From contig CAJUMJ010000001.1 in the NCBI GenBank assembly GCA_910587095.1, forward strand, positions 3,860 through 67,859: a stretch of 64,000 bases of DNA, given 5' to 3'. Below, piece after piece: positions 8,535 through 16,088 of the stretch. The stretch is from an uncultured Lachnospiraceae bacterium. GTDB lineage: Bacteria > Bacillota > Clostridia > Lachnospirales > Lachnospiraceae. A program made the translations under genes and the position numbers. The notes below the pieces were generated by a model. That model was not told the origin of the DNA and ran no database searches. It saw only the letters and a list, made by a program, of their open reading frames with translations. The stretch's first letter is position 1. Every line of letters starts with the position of its first letter.

Positions 8535-9557
8535 ATGGCAACGATCAAAGAAATCGCTACCCTCGCCGGCGTGTCGAGAGGCACCGTAGACCGCGTTTTA
8601 AATCACCGCGGCGACGTCAGCCCCCAAACCGAGGAAAAAATCTTAAAAATTATACGTGCTCTCGACTATAAACCCAACAAGGCAGGCATCGTTCTGGCCG
8701 CCCAAAAAAAGAACCTGAAACTGGGTGTCGTGCTTTTGGGTATCGGCAATCCTTTCTTCGACGACGTACTCCTCGGCGTGCACGAAAAAGCAAAGGAGCT
8801 TGCCGGCTACAATTGCAGCGTACTCATCCGCCAGACCGAGTACAGCCTCGAAGAACAACTCACGGCCATAGACGATCTTCTCAAAGAAGAAATAAACGGC
8901 CTTGCCATCTCCCCCTACAACGACGACGCCGTCCGCGAAAAAATCAATTTTCTGTGCGGACAGGGCATTCCCGTAGTGACACTGAACACCGATATTGAAA
9001 ACTCCAGGCGCCTCGCCTATGTGGGAAGCCATTTTTACCGCTCCGGAGAAACCGCCGCCGGATTGATGCACCTGATGACCAAGGGAGAGACACGCGTAGG
9101 CATCGTCTCCGGTTCCAGAGACATCCTCTGCCACACCGAGCGCATAGCCGGCTTCGCCCATATCACGGCTTTTCATCCGAACATCCGCATTGTGGAGACT
9201 GTCAACAACAACGACGACGACCGGACGAGCCGCAGGCTCACCGAAAAGCTTCTTTCCGATCATCCCGAAATCAACGCCTTTTATTTTACCGCGGGAGGTG
9301 TTTACGGCGGTTGTCAGGCCATTGAAAACTCAGGAAGAAAAAATGACATCACTGTCATAACAAACGACCTTGTCCCGACAACCCGCGAATATATGGAAAA
9401 AGGACTGATCGCAGCTACCATCTGCCAACAGCCCTTTCAGCAAGGTTCCCTCCCCCTTGCCATTCTGTTCTCCTGCCTCGCTACCGGGGATTCACCCGCC
9501 GCCGAAAATAACTACGTGGACGTGGAAATCCGTATCAGAGAGAACTTGCAGCCCTGA
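8535..9557 (+). CDS. LacI-family transcriptional regulator
   Basis: 340 residues from ATG at 8535, with AAAGGAA upstream. The N-terminal HTH is clear: MATIKEIATLAGVSRGTVDR, then VLN and YKPNKAG. The rest is a periplasmic-binding-protein-like sensor (IGNPFFDDVLLGVHEKA, INGLAISPYNDD, GIPVVTLNTDI). The sensor resembles the Peripla_BP_4 type found in regulators and receptors of pentoses. It is divergent from xylB, so it most likely controls xylB and perhaps the following genes in response to a sugar; this is inference from position. Its last 23 bases overlap the 3' end of the convergent EAL gene, so transcription of either gene will produce antisense RNA against the other. Confidence 0.88.
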   Translation: MATIKEIATLAGVSRGTVDRVLNHRGDVSPQTEEKILKIIRALDYKPNKAGIVLAAQKKNLKLGVVLLGIGNPFFDDVLLGVHEKAKELAGYNCSVLIRQTEYSLEEQLTAIDDLLKEEINGLAISPYNDDAVREKINFLCGQGIPVVTLNTDIENSRRLAYVGSHFYRSGETAAGLMHLMTKGETRVGIVSGSRDILCHTERIAGFAHITAFHPNIRIVETVNNNDDDRTSRRLTEKLLSDHPEINAFYFTAGGVYGGCQAIENSGRKNDITVITNDLVPTTREYMEKGLIAATICQQPFQQGSLPLAILFSCLATGDSPAAENNYVDVEIRIRENLQP

Positions 9558-11223
9558 TGAACTGTTCCTCAAACTGTTTTGCAGGGGAAGGCTTTCCAAA
9601 ATAATATCCCTGAATCATATCCGGTTTCGTCTTCATCATCCTGACAAGCTCTTCTTTCTCCTCAATACCTTCCATGCACACCGCGGAACCCAGGCTGTGC
9701 ACCATATCGATAATATGGCTGATGATATTGTAATCATAGTCGTTCTGGAGAGCCTGTACCACGAAAGACCTGTCAATCTTTACCGTCTTAACGTCTATCT
9801 CTTTCAGATACTTCATGTTCGAATATCCCGTGCCAAAATCGTCCAGCGCCAGATCGATTTTTTTCGCCTTCAGATCCTTAAACATCTCCTTGATCCGGTC
9901 GTTCGTCTCGATATATCCGCTTTCTGTCAGCTCCAAAACCAGTCCTTCCGGCTCGATCCCCACTTCCCGGATGCACCGCTCCACATCCTTCATCATATCG
10001 CTCTTATAAAGCTGTACATAGGACAAGTTTACATTGATGTGGAAGTCCGGTATGTATTGTTTCCATTTCTTGCAAGTTTTAGCCGCTTCCCATAGCACAA
10101 AACGCCCCACGGGGATAATCAGCCCGCTCTCCTCGAGAATCGGTATAAACACCGCCGGCGAAAGATTGCCGTACTTCTCGTTTTTCCAGCGAAGCAGCGC
10201 CTCCGCACCGATCAGCTCATAGCCGGAAGCGGACACGATGGGCTGGTAATACACCTCAAACCCTCTGAAATTATCGTTGATATCCTGTCTGAGCGTTTTG
10301 CGGATATCAAGATGCTTCAGATATAGATCATAGGCTTCCTTCGTGAATATTGTCAGTTGGTTTCTTCCGCCCCGCTTTGCCTCATTCAGGGCAAACTCCG
10401 TAAACCGCATAATTTCTTCCACGGTTCTGCCGGAAAAGCCCGTCTCAAGCACGCCTGCGGAAACCGTGTAAAAGCGGCTGTATTCCTTGTTTTTCGCCAT
10501 GGTGGCTATGGCACTTTGCAGATTTTTATAGAGCACGAAAGGCTGCTGTCTTCCACCCGCTCCGGTATCCACTATCATAAACTCATCCGCCACCAGGCGG
10601 TAAACGTCAACGCCCTCGCTCACCGTTTTCTGAATGCACTCCGCCAATTCCCGAAGCACCTCGTCACCGGCTTCAATGCCTTCCTTTTCATTAATCTCTT
10701 TGAAATTGTCGATTCCGATGCGCATCAGATAACATATGGACTGCGGACTTTCCCGAAGCAACGTCTCGACATTCTGCCGGAACCTGCACTCTCTGCGAAG
10801 CCCCGTGACATTGTCGGCTTTTGCCTTCTTTCCCAGCTCCGTGACCGAACCGATCAAAAGCCTGTGTCCTTCCGTTCCCGTCACCACCGTGCCTCTGCAG
10901 CTAATCCACACCACACGCTCCATCCGGTCTATCCAGCGGTACTCAAGCGTATGGCTGTCTTTCTCACCGGAACGGCATTTTTCGATATCCACCGCCAGCA
11001 TCTCATAGTCGGAAGGATGCACCACCTTCCGCAGAATCTCCGTGCAGTTTTCAATCATCGTAGACGGAAAAGGAAACCGCTTCGTCGCTTTCTCCGCGAG
11101 CATATAGATATCAGAATTCAAATCCAGAATAAACATATAGGAATCCGTCGACTGCTGAATAATCTCAATAACAGATCGAATCTGTTCCAACGACATATCT
11201 CGTAAAATATCCAGGTAACTCAT
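9535..11223 (-). CDS. PAS-GGDEF-EAL protein, probable c-di-GMP phosphodiesterase
   Basis: 562 residues. There are three regions: an N-terminal PAS-like sensor (~25-130, with VHPSDYE and YRWIDRMERVVWISCRG), a GGDEF domain (~135-290), and an EAL domain (~305-555). The cyclase signature is changed to VADEF, so diguanylate cyclase activity is doubtful, and the domain may instead bind GTP as a sensor. The EAL domain keeps the catalytic set: EALLRW, NVNLS, ELTES, DDFGTGYSN, VKIDRSF, EGIE and QGYYFGKP. I therefore expect c-di-GMP hydrolysis. No transmembrane segment is seen, so it is cytosolic. A consensus promoter lies upstream, but the start codon has no good ribosome site. The gene is convergent with lacI and overlaps it by 23 bases. 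Confidence 0.9.
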   Translation of the reverse strand: MSYLDILRDMSLEQIRSVIEIIQQSTDSYMFILDLNSDIYMLAEKATKRFPFPSTMIENCTEILRKVVHPSDYEMLAVDIEKCRSGEKDSHTLEYRWIDRMERVVWISCRGTVVTGTEGHRLLIGSVTELGKKAKADNVTGLRRECRFRQNVETLLRESPQSICYLMRIGIDNFKEINEKEGIEAGDEVLRELAECIQKTVSEGVDVYRLVADEFMIVDTGAGGRQQPFVLYKNLQSAIATMAKNKEYSRFYTVSAGVLETGFSGRTVEEIMRFTEFALNEAKRGGRNQLTIFTKEAYDLYLKHLDIRKTLRQDINDNFRGFEVYYQPIVSASGYELIGAEALLRWKNEKYGNLSPAVFIPILEESGLIIPVGRFVLWEAAKTCKKWKQYIPDFHINVNLSYVQLYKSDMMKDVERCIREVGIEPEGLVLELTESGYIETNDRIKEMFKDLKAKKIDLALDDFGTGYSNMKYLKEIDVKTVKIDRSFVVQALQNDYDYNIISHIIDMVHSLGSAVCMEGIEEKEELVRMMKTKPDMIQGYYFGKPSPAKQFEEQFIRAASSL

Positions 11224-11301
11224 CTAATCGCCGGTACCGCCAATCGTGGCGCCGGTCTCGCCCCCTTCCAAAAGATGACAACCAAATTTCTCCGTTATTT
11301 T

Positions 11302-11330
11302 ATTATAACGCCCGCTCTATGTCTTGTCAA
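11302..11330 (-). promoter_or_regulatory. perfect consensus sigma-A promoter of the EAL gene
   Basis: On the minus strand: TTGACA (11330-11325), exactly 17 bases, then TATAAT (11307-11302). Both hexamers match the consensus fully. The expected leader is about 70 bases. Confidence 0.8.
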
Positions 11331-11916
11331 TTTTTTCCTGTATAACTTGCATAATTTTAATCAAATTTATACCCGCATTTTTTATTAAAAATCCACAATC
11401 ATTTTACATAATATTTCTTAGTGCACTGTAATTGTCTGTTTCTGCTAAGTTTTCAGCTTTAGTTTTAGTATTTTTGTAATTTCTTCCCAAAATTTTTCCG
11501 CCTATAAATTACATAATACCAACCATGTAAATACCCAATAACAGCCGTCGTTACAATTCACACCCACGCCAGATTTCGCACCTATTTACAACTATTTCGG
11601 TGTGAATTGCAACAACTGATGCACACAAAATGCTACAAAACACGCATTTTGGCGCTGGCTCCGACGCCCTGCATCAAGTGCATGGCGCGGGTGTGAAAAG
11701 TTACCAGCCGCCCGACGCGCTGCCCGCGGAAACAAATGCATTCTATACAAATAAGTCCGGGTTTGATATACTAGACGCAGACTCAGCAGTCTGCGTCGCA
11801 AGAATCGCTTCTCAATTCTTGTTTCAACTGTTTCCTTTTTGGGCATCTGCGTTTTTGCAACACCCGGACGCGGACTCAAACTACATCTCATATTTACAGA
11901 CAGATCGGAGGGTTAT
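11331..11916. other. intergenic region with inverted repeats upstream of carbamate kinase
   Basis: No convincing gene. The first part is A/T-rich. An inverted repeat pairs 11552-11564 (TACAATTCACACC) with 11599-11611, with one mismatch and a 34-base loop. Further on is a perfect 10-bp hairpin (GACGCAGACT, loop CAGC, AGTCTGCGTC, 11774-11797), and then a CAAGAAT / ATTCTTG hairpin (11799-11821) followed by T-rich sequence. A TATACT -10-like box at 11767-11772 lacks a good -35. Together these suggest a structured leader, perhaps attenuation, before the kinase gene. Confidence 0.4.
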
Positions 11917-12852
11917 ATGAACAGGAAAAAAGCAGTCGTCTCCCTGGGACACGAGGCGCTTGGTTATACGACTATGGAACAGCGAGATGCTGTGAAAAGA
12001 ACCGCAAAGGCCCTGGCGGAGCTGGTGGAGGCCGATTACCAGCTCACTATCACGCACAGCAACGGGCCCCAGGTCAGCATGATCCACAAGGCCATGACGG
12101 AGCTGCGGCGTGTTTACATTGACTATACTCCCGCTCCCATGTGCGTCTGCTCGGCCATGAGCCAGGGCTATGTCGGCTACGATATCCAAAATTCGCTGCG
12201 AGCCGAACTTCTCAGCCGGGGTATCGTAAAGACAGTCAGCACCATCCTGACCCAGGTTACGGTAGATCCATACGACGAGGCATTTTACACCCCTGACAAG
12301 GTGATCGGCCGCTATATGTCCGCCGAGGACGCCGAGACGGAAATTAAAAAAGGCAACTATGTGCAGGAGGAACCAGGCAAGGGCTTCCGTCGTGTGGTGG
12401 CGGCGCCTCATCCCATCCGCATTGTGGAGATCGAAGCCATCCGCACCCTGTCACAAGCCGGTCAGATCGTCATTGCCTGCGGCGGCGGCGGAATCCCCGT
12501 GATCGAGCAAAACCATATGTTAAAGGGAGCTTCCGCCGTGATCGAGAAGGACTCCATCGCAGGCCAACTGGCCGCTGACTTGCAGGCGGACGAACTGATC
12601 ATTTTGACCAGCGTGCCTTGCGTCTACCGCAATTTCAGCCGGCCCGGCCAGGAACCCATCGCCTCCCTCACGACAGGGCAGGCCAGGGAGCTGTGCGCTG
12701 CGGACCAGTTCGAAAAAGGCACGATGCTGCCAAAAATCGAGGCTGCTTTCACCTTTCTGGATGCCAATCCGAAAGGCCGGGTGCTTGTCACCTCCCTCGA
12801 CAATATAAAAGATGCCCTGAAGGGCAAAAACGGCACCGTCATCACCGCATAA
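11917..12852 (+). CDS. arcC: carbamate kinase
   Basis: 311 residues, start MNRKKAVVSLG with CGGAGGG a few bases upstream; the open frame continues further left without a ribosome site. It is an amino-acid-kinase-fold protein of the expected length: VVSLGHEALG at the nucleotide site, THSNGPQVSM, the AMSQGYVGYDIQNSL segment, the ACGGGGIPV loop, VIEKD and DLQADELIILTSV. GHEALG replaces the commoner GGNALG, a variant I also associate with clostridial members. It makes ATP from carbamoyl phosphate and ADP, the last step of arginine, citrulline or purine (allantoin, oxalurate) fermentation. It stands alone here: no arginine deiminase or carbamoyltransferase gene is next to it. Confidence 0.9.
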   Translation: MNRKKAVVSLGHEALGYTTMEQRDAVKRTAKALAELVEADYQLTITHSNGPQVSMIHKAMTELRRVYIDYTPAPMCVCSAMSQGYVGYDIQNSLRAELLSRGIVKTVSTILTQVTVDPYDEAFYTPDKVIGRYMSAEDAETEIKKGNYVQEEPGKGFRRVVAAPHPIRIVEIEAIRTLSQAGQIVIACGGGGIPVIEQNHMLKGASAVIEKDSIAGQLAADLQADELIILTSVPCVYRNFSRPGQEPIASLTTGQARELCAADQFEKGTMLPKIEAAFTFLDANPKGRVLVTSLDNIKDALKGKNGTVITA

Positions 12853-12857
12853 CTTAA

Positions 12858-12884
12858 ACGGGCAGGGAAGCTTTCCCTGCCCGT
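12858..12884. terminator. bidirectional hairpin between arcC and lspA
   Basis: A perfect 12-bp stem (ACGGGCAGGGAA with TTCCCTGCCCGT) has a 3-base loop, 6 bases after the arcC stop and 14 before the convergent lspA stop. There is no long T-tract. Confidence 0.6.
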
Positions 12885-12897
12885 CTTGCGACCCATA

Positions 12898-13368
12898 TCA
12901 TTTCCGCTTTCCTTTTGTCTCTCCGAGCGCCATAAGCAGGGCGCCGATCATAATACAAAAGTCCGATATATTAAAGACTATCCGGCGAATCCGTTTGTTT
13001 TTCACCGGGAAACTCACATAATCAACCACATATTTCCGCACCAGCCGGTCATACGTGTTGCTGTACGCGCCTCCCAGCAAAAAAGCTAACCCTGTCTTAA
13101 GGGTAGAGTTTCCTCTCAGGGAAAAGGTGGCTAAAAACACCACCGTCATGAGAAGTGTCAGACACAGGGACAAAGCCGCAACCACTCTCTGTCTGCCCGA
13201 TCCCACATCGAGGAACGCTCCTTTATTGTGATATCTCTTGATCAAAAGTCTCCCTCTACAGAAGGGTTTTTCTCCCCCCTCCTCCAAGCTTTTTTCTATA
13301 TGATTCTTCAAAAGCAGATCCAGCACAAAAATTCCTGCCGCCAGAGCCGCGCATCCGATCACAACCAT
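12898..13368 (-). CDS. lspA: lipoprotein signal peptidase (signal peptidase II)
   Basis: 156 residues with four hydrophobic segments. It has the LspA blocks: HNKGAFLDVGSG (box with N-x-GA), GGAYSNTYDRL with the first catalytic aspartate, VVDYVSFP, and FNISDFCIMIG with the second. LspA cleaves prolipoproteins after diacylglyceryl modification, in the membrane. YSNTYDR differs a little from the usual xGNxxDR, but both aspartates are kept. It follows the CotH gene by 15 bases and so ends the surface-protein cluster whose upstream genes encode two lipoproteins (BMP and DUF5722). A dedicated second copy is possible, since LspA usually sits near rluD or pyrR genes. Confidence 0.85.
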   Translation of the reverse strand: MVVIGCAALAAGIFVLDLLLKNHIEKSLEEGGEKPFCRGRLLIKRYHNKGAFLDVGSGRQRVVAALSLCLTLLMTVVFLATFSLRGNSTLKTGLAFLLGGAYSNTYDRLVRKYVVDYVSFPVKNKRIRRIVFNISDFCIMIGALLMALGETKGKRK

Positions 13369-13383
13369 ATCCTTCCCCCTTCC

Positions 13384-15000
13384 TCACTCCGCTTTCCTTT
13401 CCGCGCATGTAAATGAATCCGGCAACGACTCATAATAGTCGTCCATGGCTTCCAGTCTGGCCAGAACATATGTCTTAAACCCGGACAACCGCGTCTGCGT
13501 CTCCACATAGCTTCCGTTAACCCATCGCTCCCGGTCCCTGACATAGGCGCCCGAATCAAAGATCTGCGCCTCATACCTGTCAAGCTGTTCCAAAATGGCC
13601 TGTTCCGACCATGCTCCCGCCCTCAGTTGCCAGTATCTATCCAGATAGCGGTTCCAGACCTCCTCATTCCCGTTGCACAAAAGCTCATACAGACTGCCGC
13701 TCTCCCAAACCACATTATCCTTTGGTGTAAACTCATAGGGCAGCGTATAGTTTTTCGCCTCATGAAGCCATACATTGCCCCAGGTGATATCCAGATCCCA
13801 TGGTGTATACAGATAGCGCCAACCGCCCTGCTTCGTCCTCCTGGCCGTGATATACATATTCTTCGTGAGAGAGCCCTTGACATTGTCCTCCCCCTGTACC
13901 AGATTCAGAAACAGATGCATATCAATAATGTTATCGACGTCAACGCTGTCCATAAGCCAGTCGTCATCGTCCCTGTGCTGCCAGATCCCGTCGTAAAAAT
14001 CATACAACTGCTGCCATTTTTCCGCCTCCTGCCCGGCTTGCGTAAGTTTGGAAGCTATCTCATAGTCTGGCACACTTCCGTCCTCCCATGTCGTGACAGG
14101 ATATTCGCTGTAGTAATTCACCTTTTTGTAAACGCACCCATTATCCGCAGCCAAATCCACGCCCATCTGCTTATCATCGATCCGGTAGCCAAGCGCGTAC
14201 AGTCCTTCGTATGCGCCGTTGATAAAAAGCTCCAGATAGCGGTACTCCACACCGTTGTCCACCCCGAAAGAATTGTTCAAAGCGCATGAGTTTTTCCAGA
14301 GATTACAGGAAAACACATTTCTGATTTTTTCCTGGTCGTTATATCCCGCATACAAAAGCCAGTCATCGTCCCGCCGCATCCCAAGCAAAGATACCTTGTC
14401 CGACAGCGCAACCTTATATCCCTTCTTCTCATAGTTCCTGGTGGTCCGCCCTCTGTAAGCTATGATTCCTTCCGACTGCCAGACACGGATTCCCGCATCC
14501 TCGCGGTTGTCAAAAAGCGTCATTTCCATTTTCACATCGTTGTCAGACATATATTTTTCGGCTTCTATGCTCATCAGTGGCAGCGTGGTGACCGCCAGCG
14601 TATAAGGTTCGTAGGAAGTATCGTCATAAACCATACATTCTATTTTTCGCCCCGAACTTATCAACTCGTCCGTGATTCCCTCCCCGCGAAGGGCAAATTT
14701 TATCCTGCCGCCCATCGCCTCTAGGCTTACCACCGGATTTAGCCCCTGCCTTTTGCCCTCCGGTATCGAATAATAGAATGTGTGCGACATGCGATCGTAA
14801 AACAGCTCCTCGCCCTCAAACGTCAGCCCTTTTAAAAGCGCCCCGTCGCATTCCTGCCGCGCGGCGGCAAGCCCGTCGTAAGTCTGCCCGTCCAGAATAT
14901 ATTTTTCCAATCGATCCGCCTCGCCCACATTTACGGCCAGCCACAAAAGAAGCAGGGAAATCACGGGCAGAAGCGCCATCACTATTCGTTTTCTATGCAT
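13384..15000 (-). CDS. CotH-family (atypical protein kinase-like) membrane protein
   Basis: 538 residues. I chose MHRKRIVMALLP at 15000; the frame is open to 15231, but that part is made of the tandem repeat and has no conserved residues. One N-terminal membrane anchor (ALLPVISLLLLWLAV) is followed by an extracytoplasmic beta-rich region to ~residue 160 and a CotH domain. The CotH landmarks are AYRGRTTRNYEKKGYKVAL (the R-G-x-T-x-x-x-x-x-K block), FINGAYEGLYALGYRI, LFLNLVQGEDNVKGSLTKNMY and YTPWDLDITWGN, with the D-x-D metal-site residues. CotH proteins phosphorylate spore-coat proteins in Bacillus; in other bacteria they occur near polysaccharide genes with unknown substrates. It is followed by lspA and preceded by a GT2 gene. 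Confidence 0.82.
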   Translation of the reverse strand: MHRKRIVMALLPVISLLLLWLAVNVGEADRLEKYILDGQTYDGLAAARQECDGALLKGLTFEGEELFYDRMSHTFYYSIPEGKRQGLNPVVSLEAMGGRIKFALRGEGITDELISSGRKIECMVYDDTSYEPYTLAVTTLPLMSIEAEKYMSDNDVKMEMTLFDNREDAGIRVWQSEGIIAYRGRTTRNYEKKGYKVALSDKVSLLGMRRDDDWLLYAGYNDQEKIRNVFSCNLWKNSCALNNSFGVDNGVEYRYLELFINGAYEGLYALGYRIDDKQMGVDLAADNGCVYKKVNYYSEYPVTTWEDGSVPDYEIASKLTQAGQEAEKWQQLYDFYDGIWQHRDDDDWLMDSVDVDNIIDMHLFLNLVQGEDNVKGSLTKNMYITARRTKQGGWRYLYTPWDLDITWGNVWLHEAKNYTLPYEFTPKDNVVWESGSLYELLCNGNEEVWNRYLDRYWQLRAGAWSEQAILEQLDRYEAQIFDSGAYVRDRERWVNGSYVETQTRLSGFKTYVLARLEAMDDYYESLPDSFTCAERKAE

Positions 15001-15033
15001 GATCTCTCTTTTCCAGGCACGCTTGCCCTTCCG

Positions 15034-15330
15034 TACAGCCGCTGTCCGGGTCTCCCTCTCTTGAAAGTCAGATGTTCCGCCTCCGGCCTCACATCTGCCA
15101 AGGATATTCGCATTCCGCCCTTCGGTCTTCCTGCTCATATCCTCTTGCCCGTCCAATGTCTGTTCATCCGGGTACGCTAGCTTACCCGGATGTTCCGCCT
15201 CCGGCCTCACATCTGCCAAGGATATTCGCATTCCGCTCTTCGGTCTTCCTGCTCATATCCTCTTGCCCGTCCAATGTCTGTTCATCCGGGTACGCTAGCT
15301 TACCCGGATGTTCAGCCGCTGTCCGGGACT
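15034..15330. repeat. 118-bp tandem repeat, family B copy 2
   Basis: Two copies of a 118-base unit (15071-15188 and 15189-15306) differ at about one base, followed by the start of a third at 15307. Each contains a perfect 10-bp hairpin (CATCCGGGTA, 8-base loop, TACCCGGATG; 15165-15192 and 15283-15310). The block CAGCCGCTGTCCGGG flanks both ends (15034 and 15312). The right end runs into the 3' end of the glycosyltransferase gene. The spacer 15001-15311 holds nothing else that I can see. Confidence 0.8.
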
Positions 15331-16079
15331 TTCATTGTAAATTGCAAAAGTACGCGCAGGGTTCTGCGCAGGGTGATCAAAAGGGGATGCGCCACCCCGT
15401 TTTTTCTGAGCGCCGCATATCCCTCCCGGAAGGATACAAGGTAATTTTTCAGCCCCGCATTGCTTGTACCGCCGTAAAACATTGCTACCAGAACCTCGGG
15501 AACATAAGCCAGCTCAATGTCCTTTTCCTTTAAAAAACGCACCATAAATTCATAATCTGCCGCACAGCGGTAGGTAGTGTCATAGAGTCCGTACTTCTCA
15601 TACACCGCGCGCCGCAAAAAGAGTGTTGGGTGCCCGGGCATCCAGCCCTGCGCAATGCTGCCCTCTCCCATATGCCATTTTCTGATCACGCGCTCCCCTT
15701 CCACATACACCAGATCGGCGTGCGCCCCCACACAGCGAGGCCCTCCTCTCTCGAGCGCCTCCACAAGCCGGCTCACCGCAGACGGCCCGCACAGCCTGTC
15801 ATTGCACACGGCAATCACATCGCCGCCGCTCATGCGGTACGCCTTGTTCATGGCGTCGTAAAGCCCGTTATCCGGTTCGGAGATCCACCGCACCGAAAGC
15901 CCCGACCCGGCCGCCGTGCGCGCCGCAAATTCTTCTATGCACCCGACCGTGCCGTCTGTGGACGCTCCGTCCACAATCACGACCTCCAAATCCGGGTAAT
16001 CCTGTTTTTCAATGCTTTCCAAAGTGAGCGGCAGCACCTTCTCCGCATTATATACCGTCACCAATAAGGAAACTTTCAT
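15312..16079 (-). CDS. GT2 family glycosyltransferase
   Basis: 255 residues with start MKVSLLVTVYNAEKVL and GGAGCGGGAG just upstream. It is a single GT-A domain: VDGASTDGT at the nucleotide-binding loop, SEPDNGLYDAMNKA typical of the WcaA / colanic-acid-type GT2 group, ND as the metal-binding site, and GWMPGHPTLFLRR and CAADYEFMVRF in the acceptor half. It transfers a sugar from a nucleotide donor to a lipid or glycan acceptor; the sugar is not predictable. It starts 9 bases after the DUF5722 gene, so the two are co-transcribed. Its last codons (MKVPDSG then TGA) are contributed by the family B repeat, which suggests that repeat insertion reset the C-terminus. Confidence 0.85.
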   Translation of the reverse strand: MKVSLLVTVYNAEKVLPLTLESIEKQDYPDLEVVIVDGASTDGTVGCIEEFAARTAAGSGLSVRWISEPDNGLYDAMNKAYRMSGGDVIAVCNDRLCGPSAVSRLVEALERGGPRCVGAHADLVYVEGERVIRKWHMGEGSIAQGWMPGHPTLFLRRAVYEKYGLYDTTYRCAADYEFMVRFLKEKDIELAYVPEVLVAMFYGGTSNAGLKNYLVSFREGYAALRKNGVAHPLLITLRRTLRVLLQFTMKVPDSG

Positions 16080-16088
16080 CTCCCGCTC

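Noticed and set aside
11592..11920. Short open frames on both strands in the spacer before arcC
   Set aside because: They overlap inverted repeats, have no ribosome site and no recognisable protein pattern.
15001..15231. 77-codon N-terminal extension of the CotH protein
   Set aside because: The extension is encoded by the 118-bp non-coding repeat; the signal-anchor start at 15000 fits better.
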